From positions 1 through 17,149 of the forward strand of contig JAICTU010000165.1 in assembly GCA_025936205.1 (NCBI GenBank): a stretch of 17,149 nucleotides of DNA. Reading direction: 5' to 3'. The stretch comes from Polyangiaceae bacterium (GTDB lineage Bacteria > Myxococcota > Polyangia > Polyangiales > Polyangiaceae). The notes beneath the pieces were generated by a model. It was not told where the DNA came from. It ran no database searches and saw only the letters and a list, made by a program, of their open reading frames with translations. Made by a program: the position numbers and the translations under genes. This document shows positions 1 to 6,953 of this stretch, piece by piece. The first letter of the stretch is position 1. Every line of letters begins with the position of its first letter.

Positions 1-438
1 GAGCCCCCGCCGGCCGCCGCTCCGTCAGCTGCTGCCCCCTCCGCCGAGGCGACCAAGCCGGTGGAGGAGCCCGTGGCTGAACGGGTGGCGCGTGGCCTGA
101 GCGAGCCCATCGGCGAGCTGCACGGGGAGCCCGTGCACGAGGAGCCGGTACATCCCGCCCCAACCAAACTGGAGGAGAAAGCTGCCGCGCCAGTGCGCAG
201 CGGCAAATTGCTCGCGCTCAATCCGCCAGCGCGCGGTCGGGCGGTGCGTTCGAGCGCCGCGCGTCGCAGCAGCGCTCGGTCCGCGGCAGCAGCTCCGGCT
301 ACGGCGATTTCGGTCTCCACGAGTCCAGCTTCCAGCGGTGACAGCGGGGATCCCGACTGGGTGATCTCGTCTCGCGGCCAGGGCTCGCAGAGCCGCGGCC
401 CCGATCGCGGCACCAACAACGCGCCGATCTTGGACTGA
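1..438 (+). CDS. C-terminal fragment of a low-complexity Pro/Ala/Glu-rich protein (5' partial)
   Basis: The reading frame is open from the first base of the window and ends at a TGA at 436-438, so only the last 145 residues are present. A GTG at 61 could be called as a start, but the frame continues upstream in the same Ala/Pro-rich composition, so a truncated longer protein is more likely. The visible part is low complexity: an Ala/Pro/Glu stretch, a short internal repetition (GEPVHEEPVHPAP), an Arg/Ser/Ala-rich stretch at about residues 75-100, and a tail ending NNAPILD. No catalytic domain can be seen. Tails like this often follow membrane-anchored kinases in myxobacteria, as in the kinase at 11098, but that link is only a guess from composition. 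It converges with the minus-strand gene ending at 620. Confidence 0.6.
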   Translation, partial: EPPPAAAPSAAAPSAEATKPVEEPVAERVARGLSEPIGELHGEPVHEEPVHPAPTKLEEKAAAPVRSGKLLALNPPARGRAVRSSAARRSSARSAAAAPATAISVSTSPASSGDSGDPDWVISSRGQGSQSRGPDRGTNNAPILD

Positions 439-560
439 TTCGGCGATCCTCGTCACCGCCCTCCCCTCCCCCGCCCAGGCCCGAGTGGTCCTCGTGCGGG
501 GGGCGATGTACGGAGGCTCGTCGCAACGGTCCGTGGCGTAACTGCGCGGCGCAAGACCAA

Positions 561-602
561 CGCGCCGGCTCAGGCCCGCTGACGCTGGGCTCTGCCGGCG
601 CG
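561..602. terminator. Candidate bidirectional terminator stem-loop between convergent genes
   Basis: A perfect 9-bp inverted repeat, CGCGCCGGC (561-569) and GCCGGCGCG (594-602), encloses a 24-nt loop. Inside that loop GCCC (574-577) can pair again with GGGC (587-590). It lies in the 181-nt gap between two genes that converge (stops at 438 and 620), where a shared terminator is expected. There is no T-tract on either side, so it would be an atypical or factor-assisted terminator. Confidence 0.4.
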
Positions 603-619
603 GCGAACCGCACGACGAT

Positions 620-1729
620 TCAGAACGTGCCGGCGCAGACCACGTTCATCAAGCCCGGGCTGCAGCTCACGCTGCCCGTGGACTTGTGCTCATGTTTCGC
701 GCTCTCCGCACCGGGCTCGCCGCTGCCGCTCGTGGCAATCCAATGTGTCAGGGCGGCACCAGCAAACGCGACCCCCACGACGCCACTGACGATCCCTACC
801 TGCTCTGCCGTGTCGATGTCATCACGCACGCCGGCGCAGACCTCGCCGCGGGTCCGCGACAAGCTCTCCTGGCTCAGGCAACGCGAGTCGTCGTTCCAGT
901 GGTCGACGGCCCGCCCCCGCAAGATAAACGAAATGCCGCTCGTGATCCCGGCAGCGGCAGCCACGCCCGCCAGCGTCCAGGTCATGCCGGACGAAGCCCA
1001 GAAGCTCGGCGGCTCTGCAGGCGCGCTCGGATCACCCGGCGTCGCCGGATCATTCGGGCCACGCTCATTCAGCTCGACCGTCTCGCGGGTGAGCACGCCA
1101 CCCGGCACCGAAATGGGCCGGCGCAAGCGGAAGAAGCCCGGCTTGTTGACCTCGAGGACATACGTGCCGGCCTCGAGCGTCTTCGGGTTCTCCATCGGCA
1201 GCGTGCCGACGACCTGGCCGTTGAGGATCACTTCGGCGCCGCTGGGCTCACCGACTGCGCGGAAATGGCCGACGCGCTGCGCCGTGACGTTTTTGACCTC
1301 GTCGATCTCGTTCTGGTACTTGATGTAGTACGGGTCGTTCTTGTGCTGGTCCGCCCTGCGCAGGTACTCGTCTGCCAATAGCCACTTGCTCGCGGCCTGC
1401 GCAGCGGTGGCCACGTGCAGCAGCACTCGCACCGAGTTCGGAGCCAGGGCTTCCGCTTCCTGGAAAACGGCCAGGGCCGCTTCGTCCTGCCCTTCTTTGC
1501 GGAGCTGAATGCCGCGCTTGAGGATCGCCTCGACCTCGGCACTTTCCTGCGCTCGCGCGGAGCTGGCCACGCTCAGCACCGTTGCCGCGACGGCAAGCGA
1601 GCCTGCTGCCGTCGGCAGCCCCCCAACGGACCCCGTCGCCGGCACGACGGCAGCCAGCAGAAACCCACCCAGGCGCAGCGCGCGCGCGCCCTCTCGCCGA
1701 TCCGTCACCTTGCTCGCACTACAGGACAT
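620..1729 (-). CDS. Secreted TPR/PEGA-domain protein with two C-terminal transmembrane segments
   Basis: This 369-residue protein has a long export signal with hydrophobic stretches at about 20-36 and 44-57, and a likely cut after SSARA (residue 60). A TPR-like helical region follows at about 63-130 (KRGIQLRKEGQDEAALAVFQEAEALAPNS, in the usual A-x(n)-P pattern). Next is a PEGA domain at about 154-222 (AVGEPSGAEVILNGQVVGTLP, then LEAGTYVLEVNKPGF), then a Pro-rich linker. Transmembrane segments lie at about 249-270 and 309-328 around a loop with Cys284 and Cys298. The tail ends SCSPGLMNVVCAGTF. PEGA domains are usually envelope-facing in bacteria with complex cell surfaces. The ATG at 1729 is preferred because AGG lies 9 nt upstream; an in-frame GTG at 1750 would add seven residues. 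The gene stands alone, 246 nt below the SDR gene. Its molecular role is unknown. It is a paralogue of the protein at 12624. Confidence 0.8.
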   Translation of the reverse strand: MSCSASKVTDRREGARALRLGGFLLAAVVPATGSVGGLPTAAGSLAVAATVLSVASSARAQESAEVEAILKRGIQLRKEGQDEAALAVFQEAEALAPNSVRVLLHVATAAQAASKWLLADEYLRRADQHKNDPYYIKYQNEIDEVKNVTAQRVGHFRAVGEPSGAEVILNGQVVGTLPMENPKTLEAGTYVLEVNKPGFFRLRRPISVPGGVLTRETVELNERGPNDPATPGDPSAPAEPPSFWASSGMTWTLAGVAAAAGITSGISFILRGRAVDHWNDDSRCLSQESLSRTRGEVCAGVRDDIDTAEQVGIVSGVVGVAFAGAALTHWIATSGSGEPGAESAKHEHKSTGSVSCSPGLMNVVCAGTF

Positions 1730-1887
1730 AATCGCATGCCTAACACGCACTCCGCGTCGTTCGCAACGCCGCCGGAGCCCGCTTCAGCGGCAGAAGTGCT
1801 GGCTGTCGTTTCAGTCCGGCACCCGTCGCAGATCAGCACGCCGGGTGCGGTCGCTAACTATGCGAGCTCGAACGAAGCCTCGATGTT

Positions 1888-1926
1888 CCCCCGTTTGGTG
1901 CCCCCGTTTGATCCCCCCGGACGGGG
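1888..1926 (-). promoter_or_regulatory. Tandem 10-mer repeat plus small hairpin between SDR and PEGA genes
   Basis: CCCCCGTTTG occurs twice, at 1888-1897 and 1901-1910, in direct orientation with a 13-nt period. The second copy also starts a 6-bp inverted repeat, CCCCGT (1902-1907) with ACGGGG (1921-1926). The element sits 50 nt past the stop of the SDR gene and about 160 nt upstream of the PEGA protein start. It could be the SDR terminator, an upstream binding site for the PEGA gene, or both. No convincing -35/-10 pair was found nearby. Confidence 0.25.
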
Positions 1927-1975
1927 CCCCAACTCGCTGCCCCGATGTGTCTCACCATCCGCGGAAATCGCCGCG

Positions 1976-2854
1976 CTATTCATCCAGCGGCACCAAAATC
2001 CGCCGGCGGGGCTGCCATCCCGTGGCCTGCGTGATCTCCGAAATGTCGATCAAGTCTGCAATTTCCGAGCGGGGACGGCGTAGCTCGGTGTCCGGATAGA
2101 AGGTCGCAATGAGATCCGCCGTCGAGCGCCCCTTGAACTGGATGGGCAAGGCCGGGAAATACTGGGCGTATCCCGACGCCTCGCGCCGTACGCAGCAAGC
2201 GATCAGCTCGGCGGCGTCATCGAAGGTGAGGTGCGAGATCGATTCGTGGAAGTTGAACCACCCGGCGGAAAAGCTGCGGATGCTCTCGAAGCGCTGGATC
2301 ATCTGCTCGCCGACCAGCATCGGAAAGCGCAAGGAGGTCGCCGCGAGCTGCGGATGCGCCGCGCACAGGTGCTGGAGCATGCGCTCGGCAAACTCCTTGC
2401 TCTGGCCGTAGGTGTTGGGGCCGGGCGCACAGGGAGCTCTGCTGTCCAGCGGCAGGTATGGCAGCCGGTACGGCGGCCCCATGCGATTGAAGTCGGTGTA
2501 CAGGAACGCCTGCACGGAGCTGGCGAACACGAGCCGGTGCACTCCGAGCTGCACACAGGACTGGAACACATTGGTGTTCATCTGCGTGTTCTCCGCCAGG
2601 ATGCGCTGCGGGGAGGGGCCGACGAAGGCGTTGGGATGATTGCCCAGGTGCACCACGGCGTTCACACCGCGCACCAGACGATGCACGAAGAACTCGTCCT
2701 TCAGATCGCCCAGCTCGATCTCGAACGGAAAGTCCGGCGGCAGCTTCTGATCGGTCGCGCGCACGCGCAGCCCATGTTGCTGCAACACCTGGCAGGTGCG
2801 TGACCCGAGCTTGCCGGTGGCACCCGTGACGAGAACGACGAATTCCGAGCTCAT
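1976..2854 (-). CDS. Extended short-chain dehydrogenase/reductase (NAD-dependent epimerase/dehydratase family)
   Basis: The protein has 292 residues. The Rossmann dinucleotide motif is at residues 10-17 (TGATGKLG, giving G11-x-x-G14-x-x-G17). The catalytic set is visible as Ser112/113 (FASSV), Tyr149 and Lys153 (YGQSK). Asp26 after the second strand (RATD) suggests NAD rather than NADP. The C-terminal part has the family's usual SHLTFDDAAELI and ATGWQPR stretches. These mark the extended SDR group that acts on nucleotide sugars, uronates and related compounds, but I cannot assign a substrate. The start is ATG 2854 because AAGAAGG lies at an ideal distance before it; an in-frame TTG at 2887 is less likely. 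It lies 181 nt downstream of the ABC pair with its own upstream region, which contains a 13-bp palindrome, so it may be separately transcribed. Confidence 0.85.
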   Translation of the reverse strand: MSSEFVVLVTGATGKLGSRTCQVLQQHGLRVRATDQKLPPDFPFEIELGDLKDEFFVHRLVRGVNAVVHLGNHPNAFVGPSPQRILAENTQMNTNVFQSCVQLGVHRLVFASSVQAFLYTDFNRMGPPYRLPYLPLDSRAPCAPGPNTYGQSKEFAERMLQHLCAAHPQLAATSLRFPMLVGEQMIQRFESIRSFSAGWFNFHESISHLTFDDAAELIACCVRREASGYAQYFPALPIQFKGRSTADLIATFYPDTELRRPRSEIADLIDISEITQATGWQPRRRILVPLDE

Positions 2855-2893
2855 GACGTTGCCTTCTTGTACTAAATGTTCACGCAACGCGAA

Positions 2894-2906
2894 TCACTCA
2901 GAGTGA
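2894..2906. promoter_or_regulatory. 13-bp palindrome upstream of the SDR gene (operator candidate)
   Basis: TCACTCAGAGTGA is a perfect inverted repeat of two 6-bp arms around one base. It lies 40 nt upstream of the SDR start codon, where a repressor site overlapping the promoter would sit. It is richer in A/T than the surrounding DNA. No matching regulator gene is next to it. Confidence 0.35.
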
Positions 2907-2927
2907 CGCTCGGAGCGGAATGCAAGC

Positions 2928-2984
2928 GGGGGTGGGGCCCCGCGCGCAGCGCGAGTCCGCGAGCGGAGGTGGGGGTGGGGCCCC
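2928..2984. repeat. Direct repeat of 14 bp in the SDR/ABC intergenic gap
   Basis: GGGGGTGGGGCCCC is present at 2928-2941 and again at 2971-2984, a 43-nt period. Both copies follow a GAGCGGA stretch. The repeat core GGGGCCCC is itself palindromic and appears a third time at 1923-1930, so all three copies I noticed lie in the two non-coding gaps flanking the SDR gene. The DNA between the copies is the GC-rich mosaic typical of such intergenic repeats. Confidence 0.55.
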
Positions 2985-3046
2985 AGCCGCTCCTTCCTTT
3001 GGAAAGGAGCACTTCGGCTGGGGCGGGGGTCTGCCTCAGACCCCCG
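2981..3046 (-). terminator. Two back-to-back hairpins at the 3' end of the ABC exporter genes
   Basis: Hairpin A (3024-3046) is a perfect 10-bp stem, CGGGGGTCTG with CAGACCCCCG, around a 3-nt loop. It spans the TGA stop of the second ABC gene (3036-3038). Hairpin B (2981-3023) follows immediately in the direction of transcription. It has a 9-bp base, CCCCAGCCG with CGGCTGGGG, and an inner CTCCTTCC arm pairing with GGAAAGGAG through one bulge, closed by TTT. No U-tract follows either one. The position at the end of the ABC pair argues for a transcript end or an RNA-stabilising 3' structure. Confidence 0.5.
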
Positions 3047-4865
3047 TAGCAATCAGCGAGCTCACGAATTCTTGGTAGGAGCGCGCGTAGATGCCCCCCA
3101 GGCGCAACAACTGCTGGTGGTTCCCGCGCTCGACGATGCGCCCGCGCTCGAGCACCAGGATCTGATCGGCGCGCAGGATGGTGCTGAGACGGTGCGCGAC
3201 CACGAAGCTGGTGCGCCCGGCGAGCAGGCGCTGCAGGGCGTCTTGCACGCGCGCTTCAGTGACGGAGTCGACAGCGCTCGTGGCCTCATCCAGGATCACG
3301 ACCCGCGGAGCGGCGATCATCGCCCGCGCAAAGCACACGATCTGGCGCTGCCCGGAGGAGAGCCCGACGCCGCGCTCGCCCACGGTGCTCTGCAAGCCCG
3401 CGGGCAGCGACTCGACCAGGTCGCGCACCCCGAGCGCGTCCAGCGCCTGTTCCACCTCGGCGAGGGTGGCGTCGGGCTTGCCGACCAGGATGTTTTCGAG
3501 CACCGTGCCCGTGAACAAGAAGTTCTGCTGCGTGACGCAGGCGATCTGCCGGTGCAGCGAGCCGCTGCTCATGCGCGCCAGGTCCTGGCCGTCGATAGAG
3601 ACCCGGCCCGCGCTGGGCAAGTAGAGCTTGGCGATCAGGTTGGCGATCGTGCTCTTGCCGCTGCCGGTGTGTCCGACCAGCGCGATCGATTCGCCGGGCT
3701 GCGCGACGAAGTCGATGTCGCTGAGCACCGGCACGCCGCGCTCGTATTCGAAGCTCACGTCGTGGAACTCGACGCGGCCCTCGATGCGGCCGAAGTCGCG
3801 CGCGTCAGGCGCGTCCTCCCAGTCGGGGCGCGTATCCAGGAGGCGGAACACGCGCTCCGCGCCCGCCATGGCCGTGAGCGCCTGATTGTACTGCTCGCCG
3901 ATGATCGGGATGCCGTTGAAGAACGAGGTAGAGAGGAACAGGAACTGGATCAGCGCGTCCAGCTCGACATGGCCGCCCAGCACCTGGTAGCCGCCCAGCA
4001 CCAGCAGCAGCGCCAGGAAGAACTGCCCGTTGAAGCTGAGGACCGGCTGGAACACCGCCGCCAGACGCGCGCCGCGCATGTTCAGGTCGGCGTGATCGGC
4101 GATGCGCAGCGCGAACGCCTGCGCGTTGCGCTCCTGCCGCGTGAAGCTCTGGATCTCGCGGATGCCGTTCACCGACTCGGCCAGCGAAGCCGTCACTCGC
4201 GCGAAGCTCTCCGAGCGCTGGCGGTAAGCGGCCGAGCTGAGCTTGCGAAAGTGGCGCGTGACCACCCACAGTCCGGGCGCCATGACCAGCATCACCAGGA
4301 ACAGAGGCAGGTCGTAGTGGGCCATCAAGGCGGCCGAGATGCCCATGCTGCCGGCCTGGACCACGGTCACGAAGAAGACGTCTTGCACGCCGGTGCGCAC
4401 CGAATCGACGTCGTGCACCGTGCGCCCGAGCAGGCGTCCCACCTCGGTGCGCTTGAAGTAGCTCATCGGCAGGCGCAGCAAGTGGGCGTAGATGGCGCGC
4501 CGCAGGTCACGCACCACGTACTCGCCCAGCTCCAGCGCGTAGCGCGAACGGTAGACGAAGCAGCCGGCGGTGAACCCCGCCCACAGGATGAACGCCAGCA
4601 CGCCCAGCGCGACGCCCGAGCCGTTGCGGTCGTGGATCGGTCCGCTGATCACCTTGGCGGTCAACCAGGAGAGTGTGGGCAGCTGCGCGGAGCGCAAGAC
4701 CACCAGCACCAGCAGCCAGTTGCGCAGCCGCCCGTAGGGCCGCGTGCAGGCAAACAGGCGCCGGATGATCGAGAAATCGAGCGGTCGTTCCGCGACCTGG
4801 CTGGGCCGTTCCACGGCCGATTTCACGGCGAGCGCCGGAGGTTGCTGGCGGAGGGCCTGGGTCAC
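3036..4865 (-). CDS. ABC exporter half-transporter, catalytic partner (YheH/TM288-type)
   Basis: This 609-residue fusion has an exporter transmembrane domain at about 45-335 and an ATPase domain at about 365-600. It has a canonical Walker A, G398-HTGSG-K404-S405, Q-loop Gln446, Walker B with catalytic glutamate D526-E527 (LDEATSAVDS), and switch His558 (AHRLST). Its signature motif deviates: LSSGQ at 502-506 instead of LSGGQ. That is the pattern of the subunit that carries the intact Walker/H residues but gives a weakened signature to the opposite, degenerate site in heterodimeric exporters such as TM287/288 and LmrCD. It starts with GTG at 4865, overlapping the stop of the preceding ABC gene in GTGA, so the two are almost certainly co-translated partners. 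The substrate is unknown; drugs, lipids or peptides are all possible. A hairpin overlaps its stop codon. Confidence 0.93.
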   Translation of the reverse strand: MTQALRQQPPALAVKSAVERPSQVAERPLDFSIIRRLFACTRPYGRLRNWLLVLVVLRSAQLPTLSWLTAKVISGPIHDRNGSGVALGVLAFILWAGFTAGCFVYRSRYALELGEYVVRDLRRAIYAHLLRLPMSYFKRTEVGRLLGRTVHDVDSVRTGVQDVFFVTVVQAGSMGISAALMAHYDLPLFLVMLVMAPGLWVVTRHFRKLSSAAYRQRSESFARVTASLAESVNGIREIQSFTRQERNAQAFALRIADHADLNMRGARLAAVFQPVLSFNGQFFLALLLVLGGYQVLGGHVELDALIQFLFLSTSFFNGIPIIGEQYNQALTAMAGAERVFRLLDTRPDWEDAPDARDFGRIEGRVEFHDVSFEYERGVPVLSDIDFVAQPGESIALVGHTGSGKSTIANLIAKLYLPSAGRVSIDGQDLARMSSGSLHRQIACVTQQNFLFTGTVLENILVGKPDATLAEVEQALDALGVRDLVESLPAGLQSTVGERGVGLSSGQRQIVCFARAMIAAPRVVILDEATSAVDSVTEARVQDALQRLLAGRTSFVVAHRLSTILRADQILVLERGRIVERGNHQQLLRLGGIYARSYQEFVSSLIATGV

Positions 4866-6790
4866 GCCGCGGGCTCCCCCCTGCCCCCTGCCGCGATCTC
4901 GTCTGCCAGCGCGAGCGCTTCCCCCGCGCCGGCCTCGCTCGCCCCGATCCCCTGCAGGAGCGCCGTGCGGTAGTACAGGCCGCCTAGCGCCATCAGCTCG
5001 CGGTGCGTGCCCTGCTCGACGATGCGGCCGCGATCGAGCACCACGATGCGATCGGCAAAGCGCAGCGCCGACAGCCGGTTGGACACGATCAGCGTCGTTC
5101 GCCCGCGCATCACCCGCCGCAGAGCGCCCAGCACCTCGCGCTCCGTCTCCGGGTCGAGAGCGGCAGTCGGGTCATCGAGCAGCAGCAGCTTCGGCTCGAC
5201 CAGCACGGCGCGAGCCAGCGCCAGGCGCTGCCGTTGCCCGCCCGAGAGGTTGGCTCCTTCTTCCGCCAGCATGGTCGCGTAGCCCGCGGGCATCGACTGA
5301 ATGAAGTCGTGCGCGCCTGCGATGCGGGCCGCGCGCTCGATCGCCGCGGCATCGGCCTCCGGATGCCCGAACGCGATGTTCTCGGCGATGGTCTGGCGGA
5401 ACAGCAGCGTCTCCTGGAACACGACGCCGATATTGCGGCGCAGCGCGTCCACATCGAACTCGCGCACGTCGTGGCCGTCGATCGACACTTTGCCGCCGCG
5501 CACGTCGTAGAAGCGCGGCACCAGGTGCAGGAGCGTGCTCTTGCCCGCTGCCGTGCCGCCCAGGATCGCCACGCAGCCGCCCGCCGGCACCTCCAGCTGG
5601 ATCTCGCTCAGCGCCGGTGAGGAGCCGGCGTAACCGAACTGCACGCCCTCGAAGCGCAGCGCGCCGCTCAAGCTCGGCGAGCCGCCCGCGCCGGGCACCA
5701 GCGCCGCGCGCGGGCTCTGGATCTCGATCTCCGCGTCCAGCACCTCGAACACGCGGCGCGCGCCCGCCAGGCTCTCCTGCAGCGTGTTGACCACGCGCGC
5801 CATCGCGGAGACCTGGGTGGCGAACTGGGTGAGCACGTTCGCGAACACGATCAGGTCGCCCAGGCTGATGCGATTGCGCGTCACCAGCCAGCCGCCGTAA
5901 CCGAGCAACACGGCCACGTTGATCTGCGAGGTGAAGTGCACGGAGGACGAGTAGTGGCTGGCGCGCCGGAAGATCTCCTGCTGCTGATCGACCACGGCCT
6001 GATTGCGCAGCTCGAAGCGCGCGAGTTCCTCCGCCTCCCGTCCGAAGACCTTGGTCACGACAATGCCGTGCACGCCTTCGCTCATGGTGCGGACGACTTC
6101 GTCCACCAGATCGCGCGTCTTCTGGTACGCGCCGCGCGCCCAGCGGGAGAAGCGCAGCGTCAGCCACCAGAGCAGCGGTGTCGCTCCCAGGCAAGCAAAG
6201 GTGAGCGCCACGTTCGCGCGCAACATGAACGCTGCGTAGACGGAGAGCGTGAGCGCCAGCACGCCGCCCTGAAGCATCACGCCGTCCACGAAGGAGCGCG
6301 CGGCCTGCACGTCGCTCGTGACGCGGTTGATGATCGAGGCGCTGCCGCTTGTGTCGTAATAGGAGAAGCTCAGGCGCAGCAGCTTGTGAAACACGCTGGC
6401 TCGCAGCTCGGGCACGAGCCGCAAGTGTTGGATCCTGCCGTTCTGCACGCCATGCGCGTAGCTGAGCAATCCGTAGGCCGTGCCCATCGCCAGCACCACC
6501 GCCCCGAGCAGGAACAGCTGCTGGGAGCTGGACCACGAGCTGGGCGGCAAAAGATGGAGCGGCCACACGGGCGCCGGCGCAGCGGGGTCCAGGGCGTGGC
6601 GCAGCAGATCCACGCACAGGCCCACCGTGCTCAACCCACCCAGGCTGAGGCCGAGCAACGTGGTCTGCAGGATCAGGACCTGCAAGCACGCCGAGCGATA
6701 GTGCCAGGTCAGGCGCAGCAGGCGCCGGAGCGGACTGCTCGCGGGAGCAGCTGCCGAGAAGACCGAAGGCGCGAGGGCGGAGGTGGACAT
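4862..6790 (-). CDS. ABC exporter half-transporter with a degenerate ATP site (YheI/TM287-type)
   Basis: The protein has 642 residues, with transmembrane helices spread over about 35-330 and an ATPase domain at about 375-620. The signature motif is canonical (LSGGQ, 515-519) and Gln459 is present, but the residues needed to hydrolyse ATP are altered. The Walker B glutamate is Asp (D539-D540, LDDPTAALD), the switch histidine is Asn571 (VSNRLS), and the P-loop third glycine is Ala414 (GGTAAGKS). It should therefore form the non-hydrolytic site with the LSSGQ signature of the next gene, while its own LSGGQ completes the active site on the partner. The start is ATG 6790, with a weak GGA 8-10 nt upstream. 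The first gene of the pair, it overlaps the second by 4 nt. A 7-bp inverted repeat lies just upstream. Confidence 0.93.
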   Translation of the reverse strand: MSTSALAPSVFSAAAPASSPLRRLLRLTWHYRSACLQVLILQTTLLGLSLGGLSTVGLCVDLLRHALDPAAPAPVWPLHLLPPSSWSSSQQLFLLGAVVLAMGTAYGLLSYAHGVQNGRIQHLRLVPELRASVFHKLLRLSFSYYDTSGSASIINRVTSDVQAARSFVDGVMLQGGVLALTLSVYAAFMLRANVALTFACLGATPLLWWLTLRFSRWARGAYQKTRDLVDEVVRTMSEGVHGIVVTKVFGREAEELARFELRNQAVVDQQQEIFRRASHYSSSVHFTSQINVAVLLGYGGWLVTRNRISLGDLIVFANVLTQFATQVSAMARVVNTLQESLAGARRVFEVLDAEIEIQSPRAALVPGAGGSPSLSGALRFEGVQFGYAGSSPALSEIQLEVPAGGCVAILGGTAAGKSTLLHLVPRFYDVRGGKVSIDGHDVREFDVDALRRNIGVVFQETLLFRQTIAENIAFGHPEADAAAIERAARIAGAHDFIQSMPAGYATMLAEEGANLSGGQRQRLALARAVLVEPKLLLLDDPTAALDPETEREVLGALRRVMRGRTTLIVSNRLSALRFADRIVVLDRGRIVEQGTHRELMALGGLYYRTALLQGIGASEAGAGEALALADEIAAGGRGEPAA

Positions 6791-6806
6791 GTGGGGTTCC
6801 GCGCGC

Positions 6807-6838
6807 GCGGCGTAGCAGAATCTACGGACGGACGCCGC
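6807..6838 (-). promoter_or_regulatory. Inverted repeat just upstream of the ABC exporter genes
   Basis: GCGGCGT (6807-6813) and ACGCCGC (6832-6838) form a perfect 7-bp inverted repeat, with an alternative inner one, CGTAG (6811-6815) with CTACG (6822-6826). It sits 17 to 48 nt before the ATG of the first ABC gene. An operator or a structured leader near the ribosome-binding region is plausible. The two pairings share bases and cannot both form. Confidence 0.3.
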
Positions 6839-6933
6839 TCAGGCCGCTAGTCACCCTGCAGAGATCGCGCTTCCTGCCGGCCGACTTAGCCCTGCGGAAA
6901 CATTGGGAATTCCTGATGTTGACCGGCGCGTGC

Positions 6934-6946
6934 GGGGCCGAGCCCC
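6934..6946 (-). terminator. Short GC hairpin 3' of panP
   Basis: GGGGC (6934-6938) pairs with GCCCC (6942-6946) around a CGA loop, 8 nt past the panP stop codon. It is short and has no downstream U-tract in the direction of panP transcription. It may be a weak transcript-end structure, or panP may read through into the ABC genes 163 nt away. Confidence 0.25.
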
Positions 6947-6953
6947 CAAACAA

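Noticed and set aside
3072..4973. A 633-residue open frame on the plus strand opposite the second ABC gene
   Set aside because: It is a shadow of the ABC gene in GC-rich DNA. The translation is rich in Arg, His, Gln and Ala with no domain, and the minus-strand frame has every ABC motif.
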